Positions 26,842 to 39,632 are shown, counted from the stretch's first letter. The stretch is DNA of 64,000 nt from Kuschelorhynchus macadamiae (GCA_030620095.1 JAUTXW010000556.1:849001-913000), one strand, 5' to 3'. Numbers and translations are program-made. The notes: generated from the letters alone by a model not told the origin.

Positions 26842-28209
26842 CAGTGGCGTAGCTAGCATGGGTGGCATCCGGGGCGGATATCGTTGATGTAACCCCAAGA
26901 ATGAAAACTGTTAAAATCAATAAAAATCCGATAAACGTTAATAATGATTTTATTTAAATAAGGCAAAAGAAGAGTCATTAACAATCACTATATTATTTAT
27001 ATTAATATAGTATAATAGTAGTGTTGATTTGTTATACATATTCCTTTAGAAGAATAAAAGTAGAATTAACGCAGTGAAAAACTGGATATACATTTCCTAA
27101 GAAGTATCTGTATTTTAAATTACTTATTGTAATGTATGTAAATTTACTCATAGGTGATCAGGAAACGGGTGGGACTGAAAGACAGTGTACTGTCAAAAAT
27201 TGAGAAGGAAACACTTCGGCAGTTTGGTCATGTAGTAAGGGTGTTTGTGCTTGTGATTGCGCTGATATTGATGGTCAGGATAAAGGAGTATCTGAATTAG
27301 ATTAGCAGGATCGTAGCAAGTGGAAATCCCTAGTCTCCCTCTGTCTCTACCCGTCTGCTAGACAGGTGTGCACAAACATTTAAAATCTCTTCTTTCTAGC
27401 CACAAACACGGAAATCACTTTTTCAAAATGTATATTTTGTGTTGCCTCATGTTTATATGCCAAGATTGTTAAGCCTCGTTTGGATAATTGTTGCCCGCAA
27501 GTAATTTTTTTATTAATTTCAATTTAGTGAAACTCCTCTCAGACGAAGAAACTGCTACACAGATTGTCATAAATAACTTTAGTGCGACCACAAGATTTGG
27601 AAGAGATTCTCTAAAATTTAAACGTCTTCTCAACCTTAGTATCTCTAAGAGGAATTCGGCCTCTGAAACCTCATCATAAAAATCAAGAAATTTTGACACC
27701 GATGATTTTAAATCTTAAGTGTTGCGAAAAACAAAGTTTTTGTCTGCACAACCTGGAACAATAAAGCTACATCTTGAACCGGCTTTGTGATCTAGTTCGG
27801 AGTACCATACTGAATCTGTCAAGACATTCCAACATATCCTTTTGAAGTTCATCTCTCAGTGTAAGTTCTGTATCGGTAGCCAACTGACAGGCCATTTTTT
27901 TACGACGAACTGGTATTTCTATTGAAATGTCGTAGTCCTTTGATTTCATTGTAGCAAGGCCTATTGCTTCTTCAAAAATATGAACGCCATTGTATTGAAG
28001 ACTTTATTTTTTATTAGTGCCAAAAAACTTTTATAGGATTTATTTCTGTGAAATATTGGATGAAATGTACTAAATTCTGGGGAATTTGTTTTATATTGTA
28101 CCTATGTACCACACCATCCAAAATGTAGAACTGGACACAATCGGCGGTGTCGGAGGAATATTCGATCGGTGCGGACTGCCCCTGTCGCCCTCCCCTAGCT
28201 ACGCCACTG
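26842..28209 (-). mobile_element. hAT element, 1368 bp, decayed
   Basis: The terminal inverted repeats begin CAGTGGCGTAGCTAG at both ends (15 bp identical). Flanking octamers ACTAGATG and ACTGGATT agree at 6 of 8 bases and are probably a decayed target duplication. The minus strand holds transposase remains, listed separately. The ends belong to the same style as the 16.3-kb element but are a different subfamily. Confidence 0.85.
27380..27949 (-). pseudogene. hAT transposase C-terminal region (ZMYM1-like)
   Basis: The minus frame reads IEIPVRRKKMACQLA, then LRDELQKDMLECLDRF, and further on FLLEILRLRRRLNF, LVVALKLFMTICVAVSSSER and SFTKLKLIKKLL. The SSERSFSKLKLIK motif is the hallmark of the hAT C-terminal dimerisation domain. 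A frameshift follows and a relic of the last helix (FEKVISVFVARKKRF) is readable. Stops and frameshifts make it a pseudogene. Confidence 0.85.
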
Positions 28210-29162
28210 ACTGGATTATATAAAATATAGAATACACAAAAGATACATTGTTTAACTGTAAGCAATTCATTTCATCACAGATATCGGCTGCCCTAACGAC
28301 AGGATGATGTGTGTCAACTTACAACCGTAGGAAAATAATATGACATTTCCGTTATGTTTTGCCTGGAATCATAACATTTTTTTTAAACGCTGTAATGTCA
28401 CAGATATGAATAATAATAGCAAAATAATTACAATTATGAACCATATTCTGCAAGAGGCTTTTTTCTTAGATTTATTGTATTTAAGTAGTATCTAGAATAC
28501 ATTTTGAAGTTCTCCATGTTTATCAATTTCATGCAGTTTTTCTTGAATTTGAAGACATTTTCCTGACAGGCTGGTTTAAGCACATCTCATATTGCATAAA
28601 GAAGCGATATTTGTGGGATCTTATATCAATATTCTTTTGAATGATGTTGTACTGACAAACCTCGCCACTTTCTGTCACTGTGAATATACTTGATATTCCA
28701 TTTTTAGAAACAGGACTAGTGAGAATTATGACTTAGCATTGTCCATATTCATTTTTTAACATTGTCCATCTTCATTTCACAAAGTTCATTATAACGTTGC
28801 GCCCCAGCAAGTTCCATTTCCATTACAACCTTCATTCTAAAAACACACTTTCCACGCCAAGCACATTTGCTTTTTTGGGTCTTTAACCGTCATATTTTCG
28901 TTTAAAAAATAGTCGTTCCGGTACTTGGAAAGATCTATATTTTCCTCTACAAAAAGGGTGAACTTCAACATAATATACTCATGTCATAAGCTTGATAATC
29001 ACTTCGATATCTTTATAACAGTCCTTGTTTGGCATCAACTCAGATTTTTCTTTATTTCGATTTTTGTCTTAGTTAGTAATGACAAACAAGCAATATTTGC
29101 TTTGGTTTTGTCAGAAACGTCCATTTTGTTCATACAGAATCAAACAGTTCGTTATAATATAT
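28210..29162. other. Intronic stretch, unassigned
   Basis: No recognised motifs. Short ORFs here resemble nothing I know. Confidence 0.4.
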
Positions 29163-29446
29163 AGGGTGTTTCATTAAAAAAAATGTGTGTTTGGTCTGTC
29201 ATACATTTTTGAAATATATCTTGTGTACATAAATGTAAGTTTCTACAAATTATGTCAAAAACCCTACAACTTTATATTTAACATTTTTTCTCCCTCTTGA
29301 AATTAAACCAATAATAGCAGTGGCGAATTATAAGGCAAAACCATAAATACATATTGAATAAGAGTGGTCGGCGATAAAAATATTGATTTCGTTTTGAAGT
29401 CAAGTATTAAAAAAACCGATGTCACAGCTTCTAAACGGGACACCCT
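29163..29446. mobile_element. Short inverted-repeat element (MITE), 284 bp
   Basis: The left end AGGGTGTTTCATT and the reversed right end AGGGTGTCCCGTT match at 10 of 13 bases. AGGGTGT ends of this kind are common in Tc1/mariner-related MITEs. No coding sequence is seen. Confidence 0.55.
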
Positions 29447-30904
29447 TTCTATTTAAAACTAATACAAGAAAATGCAAATTCACTGGTTTTATTATTTCCG
29501 TCAAAATAATAACTGGATTTGTGCAATACTTTTTGGACGCCATATATAAAAATATATTTTCCTTTTTTTGACAAAAGTTTCATTATGAGAAAAGTTCTGT
29601 TAAAAGAGCTTTACCCATTATTTTCTTGTGCGAAAGTACTCGAAACTAATGATATCTCGAATGCTTGTTTTATTTTTAGTAAAAGACCTAAATCACATCA
29701 ATTACGAATTTCTCAAGATTCACCTTTAAAAAACCACAATAGCAGTAATAAAATTCCTTCACGTGCTAAAAATGAAGTCGTTAAAAAATATTGTAAATGC
29801 AATTAGCAGTTTCCTGCAAATTTAATAAATAAACTTAATGGTGCAAAGTAAATGTTTATACAGAATTTATTGCTAAAAATTGTAGATTTCGTTTTGCATA
29901 TTAATAATAAAACTTTTATTGGGACCGGTTTTTTATATGCTTCTAATAAATAGTTATTTTATTTACGATTATAAGTTACTTTTATGGCTCTTACTTTCCC
30001 TATTAGTACTTTCGGTATTTGTTTAACGTGTAAAAAAACCTTTATTGAGACTTTATAAAAGTCATAATTAGCAGCGGTTGCCTGCTAATGAAAAAAAAAA
30101 CGTATAATTTCACAGAAATGTTATAAGGCTTATCTCAATAACAATGCCAATTACATTGTATAGAGTGGACGAGTCTAGTTGACAAAGCCCATTTTTGCAT
30201 AACGGAAACGTGGCTATTCTAAAGCTGGCACTACCGCCTATTGGTCTGGTAAACAAAACAGAGTCCGACAAAGTAAATACCAAAAGAACAACAAGTACTA
30301 ACAATTCCTATTTTGAGTTTCTCTTTCCTTAATGCTTATAGAGTTCCAGCTCTCGTCACTTCTAAAATTTGGAAATTATCAATACTGGAGCTATGGACCT
30401 TTGGCCTTAACACAGGATAAACTCAATATAAGTTTTCGTATAAAATTCAAAACTTCAGACTTTCACTTAAAGTATCAGAAATTAATGCAACTAATTCAAA
30501 AAAAAAGTTTTTACCATTCGTCACTGAAGCAAATTAACGAATTGCGTCTCACGTGCATGTACGTACTAACCAAATGTGTTAGGTGTTTCAAGCTCCTGGG
30601 GTCACGGTGAGGTAAAGAGGAGAGTGATGTTGAAGCTATATTGAAAACAAAAAGTTGTAAAAATGTTTTATGAAGGGTATTCCCTAAAACAACTGTTAAT
30701 GTACTGGATTACTTAAATCACAATTGACACCCTAAATATAATTAGATTATTCAAATATACAAAGAAATTTAAGAACTTGTAATTGTATAACCTATAGCAA
30801 ACCTGAATTATAACCAGTGGTTGGCAATCCTAGTTTTTTTTATTGAATAATCCTTACGTTCGAGATCCTTTAAACTTCTAAGTAGATCATGATATAACGG
30901 ATGT
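29447..30904. other. Intronic stretch, unassigned
   Basis: ORFs at 29519-29806 and 30332-30610 have no known domain. Otherwise AT-rich and featureless. Confidence 0.4.
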
Positions 30905-31400
30905 GTTTACTTCCCTCAGAGGAGGAAAGTATTGCAATAGTGAAAAAATCGCCGATTTTTGCAGATTTTCGTTTTCGGGTCGGTTCGAAAGATGTTTTCC
31001 CTCTTCCGTCAGTCTGTCTGTACGCGGCATAGCTCAAAAAATACTTACCCGATTGACTTCAAATTTTGATTAAAAATGAAGGACCATAAGAGGATAAAAT
31101 CCAATTTAGCGGAACAAAATGGCGGCTTTACGAAATGTAAAAAAATCAATATTAAGAAAGTACTTTATCGAATTCAAAAAGTGTGATATAACTGGGAAAC
31201 GTGTGTGTAAATCAATTATGGCGGAACAAAATGACATCTTAATGAAATGTTAAAAAATTCAGTACAAAAAACTACTTATCCAGTTAACTTGAAATTTTGT
31301 ACATAAATCATTTGTTAGGCAGGAGTAGATTGCGTAAATTTTTAGTGTGAATGCTATATGGCAAAACGTAATGGCGGACTAATAAAATGTTTAAACTTTC
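30905..31400 (-). repeat. Minisatellite-bearing element, block 5 (inverted)
   Basis: Starts CTTCCCTCAGAGGAGGAAAG, then TATTGCAATAGTGAAAAAATC, CCGTCAGTCTGTCTGTACGC and GGCATAGCTCAAAAAATACT. About three units with GCGGAACAAAATGGCGGC follow. This copy has the clearest head region. Confidence 0.8.
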
Positions 31401-32520
31401 GGTAAAATTCCATTTCCTGGCAGAGAACCTTTTTATGGAAGAAAATAATAACGGACATAATAATTAATTTTTGTCGACTTCCTAAAATGTTATAAAAAAT
31501 TAATAATAATATTAACAATATATTACAATTACTTGAGGAACATCCACCTTCATTTTTTCATATAACATTGTTCGGCTTGGATAAAATAAAGAAAAAGAAA
31601 TAAATTAAAGGAAAGAAAGAGAGGTGAAGAAAAACCAATTCATACATAGGGCTAGAAACGTAAGTAAAGACTTCACTAGTCCTTGGAATTTGTATGTGAG
31701 GGTGGTACCTCCTCGGGCGAGAAAAAAACTCCTCTACCACATTCTTTAAACTAAAAAAAAAATGAAATAAATAAAGTAAAGAAAACGAACGAAATTTAAT
31801 AAAAAAATAAAATGAAAGAGAAATAAAATAAAACAAAAAAAGACCACTGACAGCATCAGTTTGCATGTAATTTATGTTTGTTTCTTTAGATGTAATCCAT
31901 ATTATTTAGTTGTGTTACCTTTTATTACAAACCACAACTTAAAGGATTTTCGAATTGCGGGATTTGGTAGAAGGTTAGTTAGATAGATTAGATAGTTAAG
32001 ATAAAAGCCTAGTAGAAGCTAAGAGGAATGAAAATGGCAGTTGAACAACCCCAGCTGAAGAAAGATACAAGTGAAAAGTAAAAAATAAAACTTTGTGAGC
32101 TCTGGAAAGTTAGGACTTCTAGACACACACATAAATTAAAAAATAAATAAATGACAATTTACAGAATTTATATAAAGTTATTTCCAAATAATTATATGCA
32201 TATATCGAGGGTTTATTGTAAGTAGTGGAATCTGTAAGAGGGAAGTTGTAGGTAAAGGTAAAGGGATTGTTTTAAACCATTTGTTAGTTAGCTCACTAGC
32301 AGAGTCATTTATATTCAGTATAGTCTGGCAAATCAGCATAATGCCACATTCACCCTTCATTTATTTTCCAAATAATGGTTCTGTACAACATACACATAAA
32401 GCACTTCGACCATTTTATGGTGCACATCAAAACGGGCTATTATTCGGATTATTGATCTTCATTTACTCTGCATGATACTACAACCCATATTTCTTTAAGT
32501 ATCAAGAGGGCCATACTACG
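31401..32520. other. Intronic stretch with an A/G-rich segment
   Basis: Bases 31575-31640 and 31745-31850 are rich in GAAA and AAAT runs. The rest is unassigned. Confidence 0.45.
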
Positions 32521-32534
32521 CTCGAAATAATGCA

Positions 32535-32800
32535 TTTATTAAGGAAAAGGTTCAATGAGAACGTTATTTCAAGAAATGTATCCGTGAATTGGCCGCCAAT
32601 ATCCTGTGACTGGACGCCTCTTGATTATTTTCTGTGGTGATTCGTCAAGTCAAAGGTCTATACTAACAAACCGGGAATCTTTGATGCCTTGGAAGCCAAT
32701 ATAACTAAGAGGGCGGTCCAATATTTTGTCGACCGGATGAGATTCATAAGAGTCAATCGTAATGGACATACCCCCAAAACCCCCCAAAATGCCAGACCCT
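32535..32800 (+). pseudogene. Tc1/mariner-type transposase C-terminal fragment
   Basis: Allowing frameshifts, + reads VNWPPISCDWTPLDYFLW, then VKSKVYTNKPGIFDALEANI, then FVDRMRF. The PP-S-D-TPLDYFLWG segment with its third catalytic Asp is typical of mariner-like transposases of insects. No other part of the element was recognised. Confidence 0.75.
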
Positions 32801-32899
32801 AATCAGTTAAACTATAATACATAAAGACAACTTCCAAATGAATATACTTTATATTAAAGGAGCCTCAAATAAGGAATATTTTTCGACCATGATAATTGT

Positions 32900-33290
32900 A
32901 TTGTGAATATTTCCTGTTGAGATATAAGCTTCTGCCCAAAGTGGACTATTGTTATTTGACCAAAATTGTTATTTATGTTATTGTTAGTTCTAATTGCATC
33001 TGTTACTAGCCTAAATGCTTTATATTGGACTCTGTCAACCTTTTTGATCTGTATATTTCAAGCCGAACTACAGAATATAGAGCCAGTTTGGCAGCGACTT
33101 TGTAAAAGCTTAATAAAATACAAGGGATGTTTTGGGATCGGCACCACATGACCTAATCACTACCGAACTAAGAATATTTAAACTTTTTTCAGCCGTAGCT
33201 ATAATATAATTTATATGTATATGTTCATTCCAAGTTAACTTTTGATCTAGGATGATGCCCAAATATTTGACCCGATTTTTTTTCAAGAGA
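32900..33290 (-). pseudogene. Non-LTR retrotransposon ORF2 C-terminal fragment
   Basis: The minus strand from 33290 reads RVKYLGIILDQKLTWNEHI, then ATAEKSLNILSSV and SCGADPKTSLVFY, then after frameshifts KVDRVQYKAFRLVT-like sequence. This is the region after the RT palm in jockey/CR1-like LINEs. Decayed. Confidence 0.8.
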
Positions 33291-35390
33291 AGTGTTTAAA
33301 GTAATAGTATCTGCATATTAATCTGTGTCCGCACTATTAAAGCTATGTTTGGAGAAAACTGCGAAGGCTGATTTTTCATTAGAGCTATGGAATCCGTTCT
33401 CTTCTTCTGCTACATATGCTCGTATACATTACATGGGTAAGATTGGTCTTCTGAATTGAAAAAAAAAGAAAATATGAAAAAATACTGAATTTCCGTCAAT
33501 CTTAACGAAAAAACAATGTACTTTGAATTGTGCCATTTTTTTATCTTCGGTAAATATGACATTTAAAGTCGGCGAGTTTTGAAGCTATTCCGATATCTTC
33601 TTAATCATATCTTACACTTCAGGTTAGACTTTAGTTCTATTTAATTCGTACCGAAAATTTGTTTTTACACTTTAGTTTAATTTATTATGTTTATAGTAGT
33701 GATAAAAATATAAAATAAATAATACAGTTTTTTAAATTTTTAGGTAATTTATTTATTTCATAATTAACATAAACTTCAAACTTTGTAATGTAGAATAAAT
33801 TTAAATTTGGGACATCAGCTCCCCCACCAAATATATCACCTCTATTTCAACATTTGCTTTTAAACCCAAATATCGATTAACAGCGAAGGTTCGATACACT
33901 ATTTTACTTATTTTGTAATTCTAATGTAATTCAGAAAAAACTATCTCTTCTTCCATATTTTAATGTCTTCATTTGTGCGAGATTTGGCGAAATATATTCC
34001 AAACTATCGATGAAAAACGACATGTCATTACGGCGTTAATTATTTAATAGATTTGGTAAACGGTTATTTATCACGAAACATTTGTTTATGTCTACATTAA
34101 TGGACATTCTTTCTTGGGCTTTTTAGACCCCGGTAATCTCGCATCGCTTAACAGTCCATAAAGCCGAGAAGAAGCGTTTGGTAATAGAGTCGTTGAAGAA
34201 TTTTCGGTTCGAACATTTTCTATTCATTAATATTTGAAAGTTCTTTTACGAGCGTTTGATAATAAGAGGAACGACCATTAGCAGATCGATTAAAAATCAT
34301 GTCAGAATATGATAAGTTTGTAACTTTTCTTGAAACGGCTAGGCTATCGACTCATAGGCGACACGGGTAAAACAAATGTCGACTAATTTACAAGCTTTTA
34401 TTACAATCAACGTTGATATTATAGTTATTTATATTTCTTTTTAAATAAAAGTAAATGTTACTTCAATCTGGTTTATTTGTTACTTCACTTTGGTTTATAT
34501 CCATTTGAAAATGTAACTTACTAGATAAGAAACAATTGCAACACCATATTAAGAGCATATCGGAATAATTCCAGAACGTCTTATTTTACAACGAAAAAAA
34601 ATGTCCCGCATAAAAGTATGTTGTTTTTTCATTAAGATTATCGGAAAGTCAAGATTTTTTTCATATTTTATTTTTTCTGTTTATATTGGACATTTTAAAT
34701 TCCAAATTGTCTCCCCATGGATGGGGTTTATTTACCAAAAAATACCAGGGAGACCTGCAGCGTTAAGTCCAAGAATCCACAGGGGCTTCTCCCATATATT
34801 TGACTAACTGACATACAAATTTATTATCAGTCAATTAATTTGCAGCTAATTGAGTACTCTGAAGTAATGGCCCAATTCAATTTCGCCTTTTGGCTAGTTA
34901 CCGTAGAGCGCTTTCTAACTACAGACCAGTGCCTCTAAAAAGTTAAGAAACAGAAAAGTAAATTTATTTATAATAAAAACGAATAACGGTCGATTAAAAT
35001 AATCAGCGTTAACGTGCAATTAATGCGGTCGCCGCATTAAGCAGTTATTGTTTTCATCAACTGTTAAATCATTTAATCACGGTCCAAACTGCTGGGTGTA
35101 AGATTTATTATGTGGGAAATTCAACAAAAAATTCAATTTCTGTAGTTTTTAGTATGAATAATATTTTGCATTTAAATTTCCAATTTTGGTCTCTGACAAC
35201 AAAGAACACTATAACGGAGAGCGATTTTACACTTGGATACTAGCGCTATTTTGCAAATAGAGCGGCACCTTGGTATCACACATACAATGTCTATAGTTTC
35301 GTCTACTTAATTAGGAGTTAATTATGTACCGTGGATGTATTTTGTGTCAATTATGACATACAGTCATGGAAATTGTACGGGTAAAATAAA
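33291..35390. other. Intronic stretch, unassigned
   Basis: No repeat or exon was recognised. Bases 34100-34350 and 34830-35090 are of more balanced composition and may be regulatory, but nothing specific supports that. Confidence 0.35.
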
Positions 35391-35394
35391 TATT

Positions 35395-35990
35395 TTGCCC
35401 CCCAGAACTAAGCTTTCACGGCTAGAGTCAAAAATCTTTCCTCATGCAATGCAAATCTTTCGAGTCAAAAATCTTTGCTCTTGGCCAGGAAAACAGTTTA
35501 AATAATGTATTATCACATAAGATAATATTTTTGCCAACAGAATAAAATTTTGAGGGAGCTAGGTCCTCAAATGCCCGTTTATCTTTTGTACTATTTTATA
35601 TTAAAATATTGTTGGTTTAAATGATCTAAAAGCATAGTTAAATTTTGTTCTCTTTGTAACCATATTACAAAACCAACATTTAGATTGTACAGGAGCAAAG
35701 CTTGATCTAAAGGTTTAATAAAGATGTTCGCTGTTCCAGGAGATAGCGGGAATCTCATGACTACGCCCCAGGTTTGCACGTATAGAATACCTTGAGAAAT
35801 TAAAAATATGTAGGTACTTTAATCATTCCCTTATCAATACAGTTAAGGCCAAATCAAAGGTTTTATGTTTAAATGTGTCAGAAATTATGGAAACTGAATC
35901 GTCAATGAAGATGCGTCATGCAAACGCAGGCGAAACGTTTGAAAGTAATTTCAATTTGACACGGCCTAATTGTAAAAACCATTATTTCTT
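35395..35990 (-). pseudogene. Penelope-like element fragment with terminal motif
   Basis: The minus strand 35779-35591 reads QTWGVVMRFPLSPGTANIF, a damaged form of the QT-GAAMGSPLSPVVAN RT motif. On +, 35905-35985 carries TGAAGATGCGTC then GGCGAAACGTTTG and AATTTGACACGGCCTAAT, the terminal sequence also seen at 21703. AAGCTTTCACGGCT is shared between about 35410 and 21584. This shows the same family as the 20-22 kb copies. Confidence 0.7.
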
Positions 35991-37486
35991 TTTAAAAATA
36001 TACACTTCACTTCCACCAATCGAAGGGTCAATCTGAAACTCCAGCCACTCAGCATCAGGCACTCATCATTCAGTGGCGTAGAACACTCCCTCACCTGCAG
36101 TTAGCTTACACTTCTCTCGAATTTAGTAAGGGACGTTGCAAGCTTTCCACCCAGAAAGTGTTGTGAAAAGCCTTTTTATTATAAAAGCCCAGGAGGAACT
36201 CAAGGCGGGACGGACCGACCTGCCAGAACCACCCGGGAGAAGCCCTGACAGAAGAAAGGAGATAGAATAATCCTGATAGCTTAAGAGTGGATTAACTTGT
36301 GATACAGTGATGTTTTACCCCATATAAAGTTGCTACGCGTATTTTTAATATAGCCATATTCTGTTACTGCTCTTTTAAACCGGTCTCATTTTAACAACGC
36401 CATTTCATTCCAGAGCCTTATACAAACTCGTTTGAATCTAGGTTCGGTGGCTCCTTTTTCTTTCTCACCGCAGATTACAGAATTATTCTGATCTTGCACT
36501 TTTCTCATCCTTAATGACATCATGGTGAATAGAGAAAATTCGAAAGTCTGCTATGAAAGGAGGATGTGCCACGACAGTTGCATTTAATATTTAAATTTTA
36601 TATTAGAAGCCTTGCGGTATTAAAATCTAATTGTTTACCTAGACCTAAATCGGGGTAATTTACAGTAACAACATGGATGCTGCAAAAAGCGAAGAGAAAA
36701 ATTGATTAAATTTCTTCAAAGGGAATTTAATTTTAAATACAGTTACACATTATATTTACCGATTAAAGCAGTAAATATTTATGACTAAATTATAGCCTAT
36801 GCCTACGTTTGCTCATAACTAATTAGCCATTAATATCTTCTCACACAGAACCTGTGAATATGGCCGGGATGCTTACGAGAAGCAATTAGGCTGACTTATT
36901 AAAAATTTATACCGGTAATACCCATTGAACGGGTGCATTCTTCGACACCAAACGGTGGATTTTTCGCGGGGAAAAATGCGACCAACAAAATAAAATCGCT
37001 CGTAAATTTCTCTCCAACCGAGTGCTGGAAACAAAGAGGCCGTATTAAAATGCAATGTTACGCGTTAAGAGTGGCAAAGGAATAAAAGGTACCCCGGGGG
37101 CTTTGTTGCAACAGGCGCGAGCTTTGGCGTTTTACAAATAATACTTTTTAGACGTCAAACTGTAGCAAGATTAGTTTAGATACCCACGTATCTTATTTAC
37201 ATAATGTGCATTTTTTACACCTCTTAAGCTAAAGGATTGTTAGTGAATAAGTATCATATTTTTAACCAGACTCAACGAGTTTCCTTTTGGCCTTATAACT
37301 CATAAATGCAAATCTTTCGAGCAAATCTGGAATGATGCACTTATTAACATGGTATTTTTAATTCATATAAATCAATTTATGTCAGAGCATCCGTTTAACC
37401 TTGTCGCAAGCTCGAAAAATACTATTATATACTTTATCTACTCGATTATCCTAACTATATTCATCTTACATTATATTTTTTTCCAG
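35991..37486. other. Intron 2, part before exon C
   Basis: Bases 36040-36260 are GC-richer and look like part of a repeat, unidentified. Bases 36840-37130 are non-simple and moderately GC-rich, a plausible regulatory element. No coding signal fits the gene until the TTTTTTTCCAG acceptor. Confidence 0.35.
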
Positions 37487-37662
37487 GAAGGAGCAATGTC
37501 CGGTACTCCATCTCTTCCGGGGATCCAGATGGTCTGTTTAGAATTGATCCAGTTACAGGAACAATTAAGGTCTCTGGAAACTTGGATCATGAATCGAGAG
37601 CGTCAGTTTTGCTCAACATTCAAGCTACCAGTGGAAATCCTCCAGTATACGGTCATACTCAG
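37487..37662 (+). CDS. ds: Dachsous-like cadherin, internal exon C
   Basis: This 176-bp exon (residues 223-281) enters in phase 1 and leaves in phase 0. The acceptor is TTTTTTTCCAG; the donor CAG|GTACAA is weak. Its frame differs from the longest ATG-initiated ORF over these bases, so it is easily missed. It reads RYSISSGDPDG, FRIDPVTGTIKV, LDHE and LLNIQATSG, ending in HTQ, which joins VNIDINDVNDN of the next exon. The repeat it belongs to lacks the usual ATDxDxG motif near its N-terminus and the ATDxG turn, so Ca2+ coordination here is probably reduced. Confidence 0.9.
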
Positions 37663-37925
37663 GTACAATGTAATGCCTTATATCCATTTTATTATTCCCT
37701 GTTTTCACTATGTTAGTTCTAATACACATAATGGCCTCACGAGTAATACATTGCATTTTATGGCAGAGTTTTTATCAGTTTTCTTTTTCATTTTTTAAGG
37801 TAAATAAATGAAGCCTATAATAATTGGACCTCGTTATGCAACCAAAAACCAATCGATATTTTCAAACAAAAAAATGCCATAATGGACATTAAAGTCAGAG
37901 AAACAACAGAAGGCTCCCTTTAATC

Positions 37926-37970
37926 TTGCTTAATTAAAACACTCTACACTTCGATTTTTTAATTAAGCAA
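37926..37970. repeat. Perfect 14-bp inverted repeat
   Basis: TTGCTTAATTAAAA and its exact reverse complement flank a 17-base loop, inside intron 3. Confidence 0.7.
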
Positions 37971-38196
37971 TAAGGAACCCAGCCGTCACTTCTCCAACCC
38001 CAAAATCCATCCCAACTCCCTTCTGTTCAAAAATGTCGATAACGAGATATAATTTTAATTAGAAAGAAGTTTCAAATATATTGAACCTACATACAGAGCA
38101 TTCCATTTAAAAAGTACACAAAACGTTAAACACCTTGTACTTCTACAAATAATGCTACTTGATAACACTACAACTTTTGTACATATCATTTTTTAA

Positions 38197-38688
38197 TTAA
38201 GGGGGAACTGCACGCAGTAATATGGATCATTTGCAAGCCTTCCGCCGCTGCAATATTATGTTAAAACTATGGAAGATATGTATTAGCTTCAATGTGATTT
38301 TAATAGGGAAATATGTATAGTTGAGCGCTAAATGCGAATTTTTGTGAAAAAAATTAAATCTAAAGATATAAAATAAAAGTAGATTTGTCCATTTTCAACC
38401 ATTTTTTGACGCACACGCTTTACCGCTTTACATCGATCCTTTTTCTACGTAACTGCAAAATTTGAAATGGTAAATCGTACTCATGTCTTTGTATTTCTGC
38501 AGCGCGTGAACCTTTTTGAACCCATTTTTAACAGAAATGTAATTTAAATTACCTATACATAACACATTTTTTTGAGGTCGGACGTGCAGGAAGTTTTTTT
38601 TTAATGCGTAGGTACCTTTTCATCTTACTTTCAACTCGACTAGACCTTGTCGCTGGTTTTTCACTTTTTGCGTGCAGTTCTCCCTTAA
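38197..38688. mobile_element. TTAA-flanked inverted-repeat element (piggyBac-like MITE), 492 bp
   Basis: Both ends read TTAAGGG(G/A)GAACTGCACGCA, 19 of 20 bases matching as inverted repeats. If TTAA is the target duplication, the inverted repeat is 16 bp, the style of piggyBac-mobilised MITEs. There is no transposase frame. It lies in the 1.97-kb intron between exons C and D. Confidence 0.8.
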
Positions 38689-39632
38689 GTTAAAGAAAGT
38701 TCTTACATAGAAAAACATCTCATACAGCGCAGTCGTTTTATCTTGTCCGCTTTTTATCGATCTAAATCAAGAAACATATTATAAGCTTACTCATTAAGTT
38801 TTTTTGGCCATCATTGACATTTAAAATACAGTGTCAGCTAAATAATTATGCACATATTGCACACCTTTATGAAATTAGGTACCTTTTAGCTAGCTGAAGA
38901 GCATATTTTTACTATTTTTTTTAAAACTACTAAACAAAGTAAAGAGTGGCATATAATAAATTAAAGAAAAAATATGTTATCCAATTAACTAAATATATAC
39001 CAAGTGTTCAATTTAAAAGAAAATGTATGTTACTATTTGATGCCTATTATTTTAAGATGAGTGTAAACTTGAAAATGAGTAGCCCTATAATTGGTTTTTG
39101 ATTAAAATCGATATGTTAAAAAAATACAGAAGTTATACTCATCATAAAAGCATTACCTTGTACATTGATAAATAAGTCATTTATCAATAACTTAAACAAT
39201 TTCTGTAATATCGGAAGATCGGAACTATGATATATCAATAAATTACTTGTGTGTGTTTTTTTAAACTTATTATCGAAGCATTTTAATTCTTATTTGTATT
39301 AGGTTAAAAACGGTAAGACATATAATTTTGTTACCTACATAATAACGAGATAAGTTCTGATTAAATGCTTTTGACAATTTAATTTTTATTTAATTACAAT
39401 TTTCGGGAAAAAAATATGAAAAATAAATATTGGTTTATATAGAGTTATTGTTTCGGAAATTCCATAGAGTCAAATTTAGAGATCTAAAAGGTCTTTTATA
39501 ACATATATATATATATACTTATTCATTTAGGAAATTAACAAGTTCTATTAAAAAAAAACTGTAAATAGTTTAAAAATATGTTTCAAATAAACGTAATATA
39601 TATCATAATAGTTTCATTTGTTGTATTTTCAG
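38689..39632. other. Intron 3, remainder
   Basis: AT-rich, nothing recognised beyond the TTGTATTTTCAG acceptor. Confidence 0.5.

Noticed and set aside
37349..37798. 149-codon ATG-started + ORF
   Set aside because: Out of frame with the cadherin exon it overlaps; the spliced frame explains the sequence better.
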